Origin: Paraburkholderia sp. PREW-6R
GTDB lineage: Bacteria > Pseudomonadota > Gammaproteobacteria > Burkholderiales > Burkholderiaceae
Length of the DNA stretch: 64,000 bases
Direction: 5' to 3'
Assembly: GCF_039621805.1 (NCBI RefSeq)
Contig: NZ_CP155073.1
Location: 2,170,001 to 2,234,000, forward strand
Under the pieces are notes generated by a model that was not told the DNA's origin, did no database searches, and saw only the letters and a list, made by a program, of their open reading frames with translations. Positions 1 to 10,470 of the stretch are shown in pieces. A program made the translations under genes and the position numbers. Every line of letters starts with the position of its first letter. Position 1 is the first letter of the stretch.

Positions 1-660
1 CAGCATGCGTTCGCCTGACACCCGCGCGACCATCGTCGACATGGCGCCGCCCAGGCCGATCTGCAGCGACGTCGACAAAAACAGGTCCGACGGCAGCCTG
101 AGACGCCCGGCCAGATGCGCGCCGCCGGCCCAGAAGAGCGCGCCGCACAGAATGGCGAGACTGCCGCCCGCCGAACCCGACCCACTGCCGCCGTGACTGA
201 GAATGGCGATGCCGACGAGCCCGAGCCCGACGGCGAACCACTCGCCTCGCCCGATCTTGCGCCCGGCCACCGCCGCGATCACGGTCGCAAAAAGCGGCAC
301 GGTGGCGACCATCACGGCCGCCGTGCCCGTGCCGACCGTGCGCATGCCGTAAGCCAGCATGCCGCTCGACAACCCGACCAGCATGGTGCCGACCAGTCCA
401 GCATTGCGGATTTCGCTGGCGCTCGGCCAGGCGGGATTACGGCGCGCCGCGAAAATGAACAGCCCAACGCCGGCAAAGAGGTTGCGCAGCCCGGAAAGCA
501 ACAGTGGCGGGAATGAGCCGAGCGCGACATGAACAGCGAGGTAAGTCGAGCCCCATACGAGATACACGACGGCGAGCGAAAGCGCGATCTGACCATTGCG
601 CGACCGGGGCAACCGGATCGGGAATTGACGCGGAATGCGGTCCTGAAGTGGCAGCGACAT
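1..660 (-). CDS. DMT-superfamily (EamA) transporter, 3' end outside window
   Basis: The minus strand reads continuously from ATG at 658-660 to the window edge, giving the first 220 residues. The protein is hydrophobic with successive membrane segments. An early one contains the VYLVWGSTYLAVHVAL stretch typical of the first EamA helix, and a second EamA repeat starts after about residue 140. EamA proteins are inner-membrane exporters of metabolites or amino acids with about 10 helices and about 300 residues, so roughly a quarter is missing. The substrate cannot be read from sequence. The next gene, rnk, is divergent and 716 bases away. The family call is firm; the role is unknown. Confidence 0.85.
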   Translation of the reverse strand, partial: MSLPLQDRIPRQFPIRLPRSRNGQIALSLAVVYLVWGSTYLAVHVALGSFPPLLLSGLRNLFAGVGLFIFAARRNPAWPSASEIRNAGLVGTMLVGLSSGMLAYGMRTVGTGTAAVMVATVPLFATVIAAVAGRKIGRGEWFAVGLGLVGIAILSHGGSGSGSAGGSLAILCGALFWAGGAHLAGRLRLPSDLFLSTSLQIGLGGAMSTMVARVSGERML

Positions 661-1376
661 GCGGTCAGCCCGTCCCTGCCACTCGAGGCCGTGCGCCGCC
701 GCTGATCACCCGTTGGCGGAAGGGCGGACGCCGCAACGGCGATGCGGTCTGACGGGCGAGGCTGGCGGACATGTTGGTGGAGCGGAAAGACAATGGGTAG
801 CCGGAAAGGCCGTGGCCATCGACGGCAAGCGACGGCAAGCGACGACAAGCGACGGCGATGGTCCACGGCTGGCACGCGCCGGACGCCTGGCGCGCATCGC
901 ATTATGCAGTAAGCGCCCACCGCGCCGGTTGAAAGATTCGTAACTCTTTGGCGCGCTCTGCAACACGTCTCGAGCAAGGGGCGGATGAAACTCCGCGTGA
1001 TGAAAATGCGCCCGATGAGCGCGTGCTAACATTGAGCTTTCTGTTTGACCCGTATCGCCGACAGCGCCATTTCCAGTTGCTGCGTTTCGCGCACGTCGCC
1101 ACCGCCTTCACGTCTCAACCTGTTCCCGCCACTCCTATGCGCTCTCCGACACTTCGTGCCACCACCTGTTTGCGCCCGCGTCGCGCAACCGGTTGCGCGC
1201 GTACGAATCATGCGGCGCGCCATGACACCGAGCCGTCTCGAACGCTTCCGCTTCACGCCGCCCGGCGCCCGATCTGACGCAGCTCACTCCATTGCCGGAG
1301 CCGCGTTGCCGGGCTCCGGGCCGATCTCATCCGCACGCTGTTCCCCTTTGAAGCAGATCGAACCGGAGTACCTGTC
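661..1376. other. Gene-poor spacer between two divergent genes
   Basis: No reading frame here looks like a gene. Short open frames exist on both strands but have Arg/Ala/Pro-rich, GC-driven translations without recognisable domains. The spacer must hold the promoters of the DMT gene (leftward) and rnk (rightward). The only other structure I noticed is a 10-base tandem repeat at 821-860. Confidence 0.6.
821..860. repeat. 10-base tandem repeat, four copies
   Basis: Four consecutive imperfect copies of GACGGCAAGC: two exact, one with a single change (GACGACAAGC), and a diverged fourth. It is non-coding and upstream of the DMT gene. No function is visible; slippage is the simplest explanation. 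Confidence 0.7.
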
Positions 1377-1787
1377 GTGAAGAAGACGAAAACCTGTTAT
1401 CTCACCGAACTCGATGTCGCCCGTCTGGAGAAGCACGCCGCCTCGCCCGGCGCCGACGCGCGCCTGCAGGACATGCTCGACGAAGTGCTTGAACGCGCGG
1501 TGATCGTCGATGCGCGCGAGATTCCTGCGAACGTCGTTACGATGAATTCGCAAGCCATGCTGGTCGACGAAACGAGCGGTGAAGAAATGACGTGGACCGT
1601 CGTCTATCCGCCGGACGCGGACTTCACGCACGGTCGTCTGAACGTGTTCTCGCCGGTCGGTCTCGCGTTGCTCGGCGCGAAGCGCGGCGAGCGCATCCGC
1701 TTCACGCCGCCGAGCGGCACGCAGAAAGTGCTGAAGCTCGACAAGATCCTTTTCCAGCCCGAAGCCGCCGACGATTTCACGTTGTAA
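1377..1787 (+). CDS. rnk: Rnk, GreA/GreB-like regulator of nucleoside diphosphate kinase
   Basis: A 136-residue protein starting at GTG (1377), with GGAG about 8 bases upstream. The N-terminal third is a short helical region (about residues 8-45). The C-terminal two thirds carry the GreA/GreB C-terminal FKBP-like fold, with the hallmark stretch NVVTMNSQAMLVDE and the later VFSPVGLALLGAKRGERI. Rnk proteins bind RNA polymerase but lack the long coiled coil of GreA/GreB, so they do not stimulate transcript cleavage. They were named for effects on nucleoside diphosphate kinase levels. Length and order match the family. It stands alone, with the thiC riboswitch downstream. Confidence 0.88.
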   Translation: MKKTKTCYLTELDVARLEKHAASPGADARLQDMLDEVLERAVIVDAREIPANVVTMNSQAMLVDETSGEEMTWTVVYPPDADFTHGRLNVFSPVGLALLGAKRGERIRFTPPSGTQKVLKLDKILFQPEAADDFTL

Positions 1788-1930
1788 GCACGGCACCTCG
1801 GCCACACTTTCGCTCGACACGGCGCTTCCGGTGACGCTCGCGGGACGAGCTTGGGCGAGCAGCCGTTATGTCCGTCATCCGACTTTTAAGACAGGTTGCC
1901 AAGCGCAGGGCGCCCGGTGTATCGTGTGCG

Positions 1931-4080
<2,150 letters not shown>

Positions 4081-4149
4081 GGGAAGGATCGCAAACGGCA
4101 GCGTCGTTTTTACGCCAACCTGTCCGCCATAACCTTGCATCGCAGCACG

Positions 4150-4173
4150 AGGCCCGCCACTGGCGGGCCTTTG
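4150..4173 (+). terminator. Hairpin terminator after thiC
   Basis: A perfect 10-base inverted repeat, AGGCCCGCCA with a 1-base centre, 70 bases after the thiC stop. The T-run is short (TTTG), so it is a strong hairpin with a weak U-tract. Confidence 0.7.
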
Positions 4174-4354
4174 CGTTCGTGCTCACCGGGCACGCGGCGT
4201 GCTCCTGCGTGGAAACATTTGATTACGAAACCGTCACTTCGCTGACAGGCGAACACATCCGGATACAGGCGACGGCGCTAACATCAAATGAAACGACGGG
4301 GCGATCTGTCCGGTACATCCACTACTTCAAACACACACTACTGGAGTCAGCATC

Positions 4355-4567
4355 ATGAAAACGATTCGTCAAATCGGCGCACTGGCAGCTATCGTGGCAG
4401 CGGTCGCGAGCCTCTCCGCGTGCGACGGCATGAGCCGGCAAGGACGCGACACGGCAATCGGCGCGGGCTTGGGCGGTGCTGCCGGCGCAGCGCTTGGCGG
4501 CAACGCTTTATCGACAGTGGGCGGTGCGGCGGCGGGCGGCATCATCGGCAACCAGGTCGGCAAGTAA
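4355..4567 (+). CDS. Small glycine-zipper lipoprotein, OsmB-like
   Basis: A 70-residue protein with a signal peptide and lipobox (LSAC; mature Cys about residue 23), followed by a glycine-zipper two-helix segment of repeated GxxxG/AxxxG spacing (IGAGLGGAAGAALGG, then VGGAAAGGIIGNQVGK). This matches the Gly-zipper_2TM/OsmB class of small envelope lipoproteins, often stress-induced. GGAG lies about 8 bases before the ATG. Membrane location is strongly suggested; the exact function is unknown. Confidence 0.8.
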   Translation: MKTIRQIGALAAIVAAVASLSACDGMSRQGRDTAIGAGLGGAAGAALGGNALSTVGGAAAGGIIGNQVGK

Positions 4568-4734
4568 AGCGGCACATCGAACTGGTTTCCGGCGCGGTGA
4601 CTTCCACTTGGAAATGGCTTTGCAATGACGTGAAATAAGCCGTTACCGTTTTGCAATCCTGTTCGCGCATCGCCGGCGTAAGCTCATGAAACTACGCTGC
4701 CAACGTCAGCGTTCGGTGCCCACAGGAGCGCGTC

Positions 4735-5280
4735 ATGAAGTCCCGCGTCATCGATTCACGTCAACCCGTCGTGCATGCATCGGGCCATTTGCCGGGCTCG
4801 CCCAGACTGCCCCGCCTTTCCCGGGCGGCACTGATGCTGGCCGGCGCAGCCTGCATGCTGACGCTTTCTGGCTGCTACTACCCTTACGGCTACTACCCGG
4901 CCGGCTATTACCCTTACTACGCCACTGTTCCCGCGAGCGGGACGCAGCAGGCCGTGCAGGTCGGCCCCGCTGATGCAACCGGTACGCCGTCCGCACAAGG
5001 CGCGGACAGCCAGCAGTCCGCCCAGCAAGCACAGCAAGCACAGCAGGCGCAGACTTATCAGCAAAGTCCGCCGCCTGCTTACGCGGTCGCCGCGCCGCCG
5101 GTGTACGTCGCGCCGGTTTATCCCGCGTACTATCCGGCCTATCCGGCTTACTACGGTTACCCCGGCTGGTACGGACCATCCGTGTCGATCGGTTTCGGCT
5201 TTGGCGGCTACTGGGGTGGCCACGGTGGCTACTGGGGTGGCCACGGCGGCGGCTGGGGCCACGGCGGCCATTACCACTAG
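4735..5280 (+). CDS. Secreted or lipid-anchored Tyr/Gln/Gly-rich repeat protein
   Basis: 181 residues, start supported by AGGAG 5 bases upstream. After a long N-terminus there is a hydrophobic segment ending LTLSGC, a lipobox, so the mature protein probably begins at Cys near residue 45. It is followed by a YYPYGYYPAGYYPYY block, a Gln/Ala repeat (about residues 98-115), a Pro/Tyr-rich stretch, and a Gly/Trp/His tail with tandem YWGGHGG units and a final GGHYH. Such tails occur in poorly characterised envelope proteins; the histidines could bind metal, but that is a guess. I do not recognise a named domain. Confidence 0.7.
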   Translation: MKSRVIDSRQPVVHASGHLPGSPRLPRLSRAALMLAGAACMLTLSGCYYPYGYYPAGYYPYYATVPASGTQQAVQVGPADATGTPSAQGADSQQSAQQAQQAQQAQTYQQSPPPAYAVAAPPVYVAPVYPAYYPAYPAYYGYPGWYGPSVSIGFGFGGYWGGHGGYWGGHGGGWGHGGHYH

Positions 5281-5590
5281 TCGCCGCATGAACGCGCGGG
5301 TTCACACGGGCCGCCGGCTCGCGGCGGACCCGCCCTCACCTGGGCCTCGGTCACCCTCCTTTTGCGTTTCTTCGTTCCGGTCTCCTCGTCCTGGTCTCCT
5401 CGTCTCCCGTAGTTTCCCTGCTTGACGCGCCCAGCCCGAGCCCTATGCTTGAACCCGGGACACAGTACCCGTTTACATATGCGGCCCGGTTCGTCTGTTT
5501 CGCGCCGACGCCGCCCATCCGTCCAGCCAAAGCGACGCGCCCGCCGTGCGTAGTCCCGCGTCGAGTTCGAACAACAACGAAGGAGACGTG
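5281..5590. other. Intergenic region upstream of the lactate permease
   Basis: No gene seen. It contains a short direct repeat of GGTCTCCTCGTC near 5379-5405, and ends with a clear AAGGAGA ribosome site at 5579-5585 for the permease. It should hold the permease promoter; I could not pick out convincing -35/-10 boxes. Confidence 0.5.
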
Positions 5591-7189
5591 ATGTTTCACC
5601 AACTACTCACTCCGGTCGCTAATTCTCTTTTTCCGTCGTTTCTCGTCGCGGTGCTACCTATCGTCGTCGTGCTCGTGATGCTGGGCCTTGCGCGACGGCC
5701 CGCGTGGCAGGCTTCGCTCGCGGGGCTGATCGTCGGACTGGTCGTGGCGATCTTCGTGTGGCAATTTCCGGTCGGCCTCGCGATCAATTCGGTGGTTGCG
5801 GGCGCCGTGTTTGCGTGCTGGCCGGTGATGTGGATCGTCTTCACCGCGATCCTGCTGTACAACATCGCGCAACGTTCGGGACGCTTCGCGGCGTTTCGCA
5901 TGTGGATGATCGACAACCTGCCGAACGACCGGCGAGTCGTGCTGGTCGTGATCGGTTTCTCGTTCGGCGCGCTGCTCGAAGGCATCTCCGGCTTCGGCAC
6001 ACCGATTGCCATTACGAGTTCGCTACTGATCCTGCTCGGCTTTCCGACGCTGGAGGCGCTGACTTTCACGCTGATCTTCAATACCGCGCCGGTGGCGTTC
6101 GGCGCGCTCGGCGTGCCGATCACCGTGCTCGGCGCGGTGACTCACTTGCCGGCCGATTCGCTTGCCAAAATGGTGGGTCGCCAGTTGCCCTTCTTCGCGT
6201 TGCTGTTGCCGTTTTACGTGATCGCCGTGTATGCGGGCGTGCGCAACATGCTGCGAGTGTGGCCTGTGCTGCTCGTATCAGGGGCGAGCTTCGCGCTGAC
6301 GCAGTTCGTTGCGTCGAACTACGTGAACTACAGCCTGACCGACGTGTTGTCGTCGATGGTGTCCCTCGTTCTCACGATTGCATTTCTGCGCGTCTGGAAG
6401 CCGGTGGCCGATCCAAAGTTCGCGGTGAACATCGACCGTGTGGCCGAGGTGCGCGGCAAGATAGGCGGCGCGCAGGGCTGGTATCCGTGGATCATCGTGT
6501 CGGTGGTGGTGATCGTGTGGACCGTCGCGAAGATTTTCCTGATCGGCGATGTGAAGGTGCCGTGGCCCGGGCTCGACAAGGCAGTCTTCATCACGCTTTA
6601 CCACACGCCTTACGGGGCGATCTGGGACTTCCAGCCGCTTGCGACGGGCACCGCGATTCTCGTGGCCGCCATCATCACGGCGCTCGTCGTGAAACTGAGC
6701 GCACGCGACTTCGGCGCGGCCGTTGCCGATACGTGGGTGCAAACGCGCATCGCCATTCTCACGGTGGCGACGATCGTCGGGCTCGCGTATCTGATGAACT
6801 ACTCGGGACTGACGTACACGTTAGGGCTAGGCGTGGCGTCGGTGGGAGGCTTTTTCCCGCTGGTGTCGGCGTTTCTCGGCTGGGTCGCCGTGTTCCTGTC
6901 CGGCAGCGACACGTCAGGCAACGCGCTCTTCGGCAACCTCCAGGTGGTGGCGGCCAATCAGTTGAATCTGAATCCGATACTGATGGCCGCGACCAACTCG
7001 TCGGGCGGCGTGATGGGCAAGATGATCTCGCCGCAAAACATCTCGACCGGCGTGGCGACGACCGAGCTCAAGGGTAAGGAAGGCGTGGTGTTCGCGCGCA
7101 CGTTCAAGCATTCGATTCTGCTGACTGTCTTGCTCGGCTTGCTGGTGTGGCTGCAGCAGAACGTGTTGCAGGGGATGATTCCGCATTGA
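5591..7189 (+). CDS. lldP: L-lactate permease (LctP/LldP family)
   Basis: A 532-residue polytopic inner-membrane protein of the lactate permease family, which imports lactate (and often glycolate) with protons. The start is ATG 5591, with AAGGAGA 5 bases before it; the open frame extends further upstream but without support. Diagnostic stretches are present: EGISGFGTPIAITSSLLI, NTAPVAFGALGVPITVLG, LMNYSGLTYTLG and the C-terminal SGSDTSGNALFGNLQV. Length is typical. No lactate dehydrogenase gene is adjacent, so use of lactate versus glycolate cannot be settled from context. Confidence 0.92.
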   Translation: MFHQLLTPVANSLFPSFLVAVLPIVVVLVMLGLARRPAWQASLAGLIVGLVVAIFVWQFPVGLAINSVVAGAVFACWPVMWIVFTAILLYNIAQRSGRFAAFRMWMIDNLPNDRRVVLVVIGFSFGALLEGISGFGTPIAITSSLLILLGFPTLEALTFTLIFNTAPVAFGALGVPITVLGAVTHLPADSLAKMVGRQLPFFALLLPFYVIAVYAGVRNMLRVWPVLLVSGASFALTQFVASNYVNYSLTDVLSSMVSLVLTIAFLRVWKPVADPKFAVNIDRVAEVRGKIGGAQGWYPWIIVSVVVIVWTVAKIFLIGDVKVPWPGLDKAVFITLYHTPYGAIWDFQPLATGTAILVAAIITALVVKLSARDFGAAVADTWVQTRIAILTVATIVGLAYLMNYSGLTYTLGLGVASVGGFFPLVSAFLGWVAVFLSGSDTSGNALFGNLQVVAANQLNLNPILMAATNSSGGVMGKMISPQNISTGVATTELKGKEGVVFARTFKHSILLTVLLGLLVWLQQNVLQGMIPH

Positions 7190-7304
7190 TGCGGCGGGTC
7201 CGGTTCTTTGCAAGCCGCCCTGAAGCGCACTGCGCTGCACGGGCGGCGCGCCTGTTTGTGGACGCGGCTTCGTTACCCTGGTCTGGACGGGCAAGCCGCA
7301 AGAT

Positions 7305-7324
7305 TTCTCACATCAGCGTGAGAA
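7305..7324. promoter_or_regulatory. Inverted repeat TTCTCAC-N6-GTGAGAA upstream of a DMT gene
   Basis: Perfect 7-base arms with a 6-base spacer, located between the lactate permease stop and the next transporter start (160 bases ahead of it). Size and symmetry fit a dimeric repressor site. No regulator gene is adjacent, so the assignment is tentative. Confidence 0.35.
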
Positions 7325-7485
7325 TTGCTCGTTTTGCGCGCCCCGCATTCGCGCTTACGATCCCGGGTATCAGACGCTCTGCCTCTCCCGAATCTTGCTG
7401 TTTCACTCCAGACTGAAGCAATTCGGGTGATGGTGCTGCTACGATTCGCGGGCGTCACGACTCAACCGCGCGCGTCGCCTTCCTG

Positions 7486-8412
7486 ATGAACACAAAAAAC
7501 ATCCTCCAGTTGCTGATCCTTGCCGCGCTATGGGGCGCGTCGTTTCTGTTTATCCGGGTCGGCGTCACCGACTTCGGCGTCGCTCCGCTGATGGCGCTGC
7601 GCGTAGGCATCGGCGCGGCATTTCTCGCGGTCATGCTGATTACCCGACGGCCGTTGCGTCAGTCGGTGACCACCCTGCGCACACGCGCGTTCCCGCTGCT
7701 GATAGTGGGCATGCTGAACTCGGCAGCGCCATTCTGTCTTTTTGCGTACGCTGAACTCACGCTGTCGGCGGGTGTCACGTCCGTCATCAATGCCAGCACG
7801 CCGCTTTGGGGCGCGCTTGTCGGATATGTGTGGCTGCGCGACCGGCTGAGCGCGCTGCGCACGCTCGGTCTCGTGATCGGCTTTCTGGGCGTGCTGATGC
7901 TGGTGTGGGATCAGATCGCCACACCGAACGGGTCGGCCGCGACGCCGCGCGCCGCCGCGCTCGCAGCCGCTGCTGCGCTTGGCGCGACGCTGCTCTACGG
8001 GATCGCAGCCAACTACACGAAGCGCCATCTGACCGGGGTGGATGCGCTCACCGTTGCGGCCGGCACCATGACCGGCGCCACGATCGTGCTGCTGCCGCTC
8101 GCGGTGATCTACTGGCCCACGACGCCCGTCTCACTGCATGCGTGGGGCGCGGTGGTTGCGCTAGGCGTCGCGTGCACGGGCGTCGCGTACATGCTGTTCT
8201 TCCACCTGATCGCGGTGGCCGGGCCGGCGCGTGCGATCACGGTCACGTTCGTGATTCCGATTTTCGGGATTCTGTGGGGCGCGATGTTTCTCGGAGAAGG
8301 TGTGTCGCCCGGGATGCTGGAAGGTTGCGGCGTCATTCTGGTCGGAACGGCGCTTGCCACGGGTGTGGTCAAGCGGCTGCCGAGAATATGGCCGCGTCGG
8401 GCCGACAGTTGA
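7486..8412 (+). CDS. DMT-superfamily (EamA) transporter
   Basis: 308 residues with about ten membrane helices in two EamA repeats. The first begins ILAALWGASFLFIRVGV; the second repeat starts near residue 155 (AALGATLLYGIAANYTKRHL) and ends FVIPIFGILWGAMFLGEGVSPGMLEGCGVILVG, the usual EamA ending. These are inner-membrane metabolite/drug exporters; the substrate is not predictable. It is monocistronic, about 300 bases after the lactate permease and on the same strand. Confidence 0.88.
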   Translation: MNTKNILQLLILAALWGASFLFIRVGVTDFGVAPLMALRVGIGAAFLAVMLITRRPLRQSVTTLRTRAFPLLIVGMLNSAAPFCLFAYAELTLSAGVTSVINASTPLWGALVGYVWLRDRLSALRTLGLVIGFLGVLMLVWDQIATPNGSAATPRAAALAAAAALGATLLYGIAANYTKRHLTGVDALTVAAGTMTGATIVLLPLAVIYWPTTPVSLHAWGAVVALGVACTGVAYMLFFHLIAVAGPARAITVTFVIPIFGILWGAMFLGEGVSPGMLEGCGVILVGTALATGVVKRLPRIWPRRADS

Positions 8413-8903
8413 ATTTGGCGGCTTGCCGGCCGTGTTTTGCCGGCGATGCCGCGCCGCCGCGCAAGCAGATTCTTTAAGTAAAAAATAGCCCGCACTCCGT
8501 GGGAGTGCGGGCGAAACCGTCGCCCTACGAGGATAGGCGACGGGGCCACCGAGGCCGCGCATCCACCGCGCGCAGGCCGACATTCGGCGGAGCTAACGCT
8601 CGCTCATCGTGAACTGTGACTGCACTGTGGTCGAAGACCGTTGCTTCGACTTTGCTGCGAATATCAGCAGGAGCGGCTATCCGTCGCTATCAGCCTTAAA
8701 GCAGCTTGTGTGCCAATCCATAGAGGCGCAGATTCATCGCTGTAGTGCGTTGATTTTTATCGTATTTTTTAACGCAGGCAGGGCATGGGATGTCGCTAAA
8801 CGGGTCGGAGAACGTTACGTCACCCACATGACGTCACGTTACGGGCGGTCGCACGATGCGGCCGCCGCAGACGGGTTGATTCCTTCGAAGCGCCCGATCA
8901 ATC
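8413..8903. other. Spacer with two adjacent hairpins; no convincing protein gene
   Basis: Holds two hairpins at 8488-8512 and 8517-8543, and an ACGTCA-N6-TGACGT inverted repeat at 8817-8834. The longest open frame (plus strand, 8609-9052) has no domain or ribosome site and overlaps the better-supported small minus-strand ORF. Read leftward, the paired hairpins followed by a T-rich tail look like the 3' end of a short RNA, but no known RNA family is recognised. Confidence 0.45.
8479..8512 (-). terminator. Strong leftward intrinsic terminator
   Basis: Inverted repeat GCCCGCACTCC-GTG-GGAGTGCGGGC (8488-8512). On the minus strand it is followed by TATTTTTTAC (8479-8487 complement), a canonical U-tract. 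It cannot serve the DMT gene on the plus strand as well, so it must end a leftward transcript, either the small ORF at 8904-9062 or an RNA starting between them. Confidence 0.75.
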
Positions 8904-9062
8904 TCAGGAGGTCGGCGACTTGGTACGTTCAGCGACCGTTTGACGAAGCCGTAGCCCGGCGGGCCGACGCGTCGTCTCGCGCGGGTTCAACGCGGCGCCA
9001 CACACTACCGCCAGAACGAGCAAGCTCGCTGCCCACATCCAGTAAGGGATAACGTCGAACAT
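8904..9062 (-). CDS. Small single-pass membrane protein, 52 residues
   Basis: A short leftward ORF from ATG (9060-9062) to TGA (8904-8906). GGGAG lies 7-8 bases before the ATG. The N-terminal half is one membrane helix, IPYWMWAASLLVLAVVCGAA, followed by a basic, Arg-rich tail, giving a positive-inside orientation. It lies just downstream of the bamC terminator on the same strand. I do not recognise a family. The combination of ribosome site, hydrophobic helix and basic tail makes a real gene likely but not certain. Confidence 0.5.
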   Translation of the reverse strand: MFDVIPYWMWAASLLVLAVVCGAALNPRETTRRPAGLRLRQTVAERTKSPTS

Positions 9063-9163
9063 GGCCAACTCCCGAGGTCAATGCCGGACCGTGCCGGCTT
9101 ACATTGCCTTGAGCAAAACACGTGCTCGCTCTGCGCCATTCGTGGCCATGTGCAGTAGACGAT

Positions 9164-9201
9164 AAAAAAGCCCGCCTAGACGATGTTCGCCGGGCGGGCT
9201 T
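9164..9201 (-). terminator. Terminator after bamC
   Basis: AAGCCCGCC (9168-9176) pairs with GGCGGGCTT (9193-9201). On the minus strand the hairpin is followed by a run of T (the A-run 9164-9169), 35 bases past the bamC stop. Confidence 0.8.
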
Positions 9202-9234
9202 ATTTCAGCAGGGTGAAGCGGGAAAACCGGCCAA

Positions 9235-10470
9235 TCAGTGCAGTTGATCGACCATCAGCCCCATGATCTGCTTCGCCTGAGGGCTCTCGTCGATATTGCC
9301 TTTGTCGTCGACGACGGCTACCCGGGTCTCGTTCGGTGTCAATGCGCGCACGTTCACGCGATACTGCTTGGCAACTTTTTCCTTCTTGCCGTGGAAAACC
9401 TGACTCCAGAAGCCCTGTTCCGCCGATGTCATGTCCTTGGGATCGACATAACGCACGAAATACAGACCGCGCGTGAGATCGCGGTCGTCGACCGTGAAGT
9501 TACTGCGGTCGAGCGCAAGGCCCACGCGCAGCCATGCCCGGTCGTACGGTTCGCCGAGGGTCAACTCGGTGGACGAAAACTGCGCTTGCGTGTTGGCCGC
9601 CGAGTCGGCATCTGGCATAGGTTGTTGCGCCGACAGCGCGACGTTTTGCGCAGCGGTAGCAGCCGCCGCGGATTTCGCACCCGCTGTGGCCGCGTTCGGC
9701 GCAGCTTGTGCGCCAGCCGGCGACAGCTCGGCGCTTTGCGTACCGGCCGGCTTCGCGCGCGAGTCCGCCAACGCAAGTGACGCCATCAGGCGCTTCAGGT
9801 ATTCCTGTTCGAGGCCCGGGTCGTTCGGCTTGGGTACCCATGTGCTCGAATCGTTGTTCGTGCCCGTCAGCGCTTCGCGCATGCCCTTCTGGCTGATGAA
9901 CACATAAGTGCCGCCGTTCGGTGCCGCTTCGAGACGCGTGCGGTACTTGTTGCGCTCCGAAGTCACATAGCTGTTGCCCATTGCTTTGGACAGCGTGTTA
10001 CGGATCAGACCGTCGTTGATCTGCGCATGCGTTTCGTTCCAGTCGGTCTCCATCACGCCCTTGTCGCGCTGATCGACCACGAGCAGGAAGCCCTGTTCCT
10101 GCCAGAAACGGCGGATTTGCGCCCAGGCCTGCTCGGGCGTCTTGTTGTCGATCACCAGCCAGCTTTCCGTGCCGTCGCGCTGGATATGCATGCCGGTGAC
10201 CTGCGGCACCACCGTCAGCGTATTGGCCGCCGGCGCTTGTGCCTGAACCTGCTTGAGCGTGGACAACGAGGTTTCGCCGCCTTGCGGAGGCAACGAACGC
10301 TGATCGGCCGTCTCGTCGATCATGTTTGGCGGTACGGCAAGCGAAACCTGCTTTGACTTGGAGTCGCTCTTATAGTCGATTTTGGTAGGCGACGAGGTGC
10401 CGCAGCCGGCGACCAGCCCGCCTGCCATCAGCATTACTGCGAACCGCTTGGTAAGACGAAGATCAGTCAT
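9235..10470 (-). CDS. bamC: Outer membrane assembly lipoprotein BamC (NlpB)
   Basis: 411 residues, starting at ATG 10468-10470 with AAGGAT upstream. A signal peptide ends in the lipobox VAGC (Cys about residue 23). An unstructured segment follows with the BamC signature IDYKSDSKSKQVSLAVPPNM, which in E. coli BamC lies on BamD. Two helix-grip domains follow (about residues 110-235 and 305-411), separated by an Ala/Gln-rich linker longer than in enterics. BamC is an accessory of the beta-barrel assembly machine at the periplasmic face of the outer membrane. Here it appears monocistronic rather than following dapA; a paralogue elsewhere is possible. Confidence 0.88.
   Translation of the reverse strand: MTDLRLTKRFAVMLMAGGLVAGCGTSSPTKIDYKSDSKSKQVSLAVPPNMIDETADQRSLPPQGGETSLSTLKQVQAQAPAANTLTVVPQVTGMHIQRDGTESWLVIDNKTPEQAWAQIRRFWQEQGFLLVVDQRDKGVMETDWNETHAQINDGLIRNTLSKAMGNSYVTSERNKYRTRLEAAPNGGTYVFISQKGMREALTGTNNDSSTWVPKPNDPGLEQEYLKRLMASLALADSRAKPAGTQSAELSPAGAQAAPNAATAGAKSAAAATAAQNVALSAQQPMPDADSAANTQAQFSSTELTLGEPYDRAWLRVGLALDRSNFTVDDRDLTRGLYFVRYVDPKDMTSAEQGFWSQVFHGKKEKVAKQYRVNVRALTPNETRVAVVDDKGNIDESPQAKQIMGLMVDQLH

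Noticed and set aside
5379..5405. Direct repeat GGTCTCCTCGTC near the lactate permease as a regulator site
   Set aside because: Two pyrimidine-rich copies next to each other suggest slippage; no match to LldR-type palindromes.
8817..8834. ACGTCA-N6-TGACGT inverted repeat as an operator
   Set aside because: Short, not linked to any start, and one of many GC-rich repeats expected by chance.
8609..9052. Plus-strand open frame of 147 codons
   Set aside because: No domain, no ribosome site, and it overlaps the small minus-strand membrane ORF, which is better supported.
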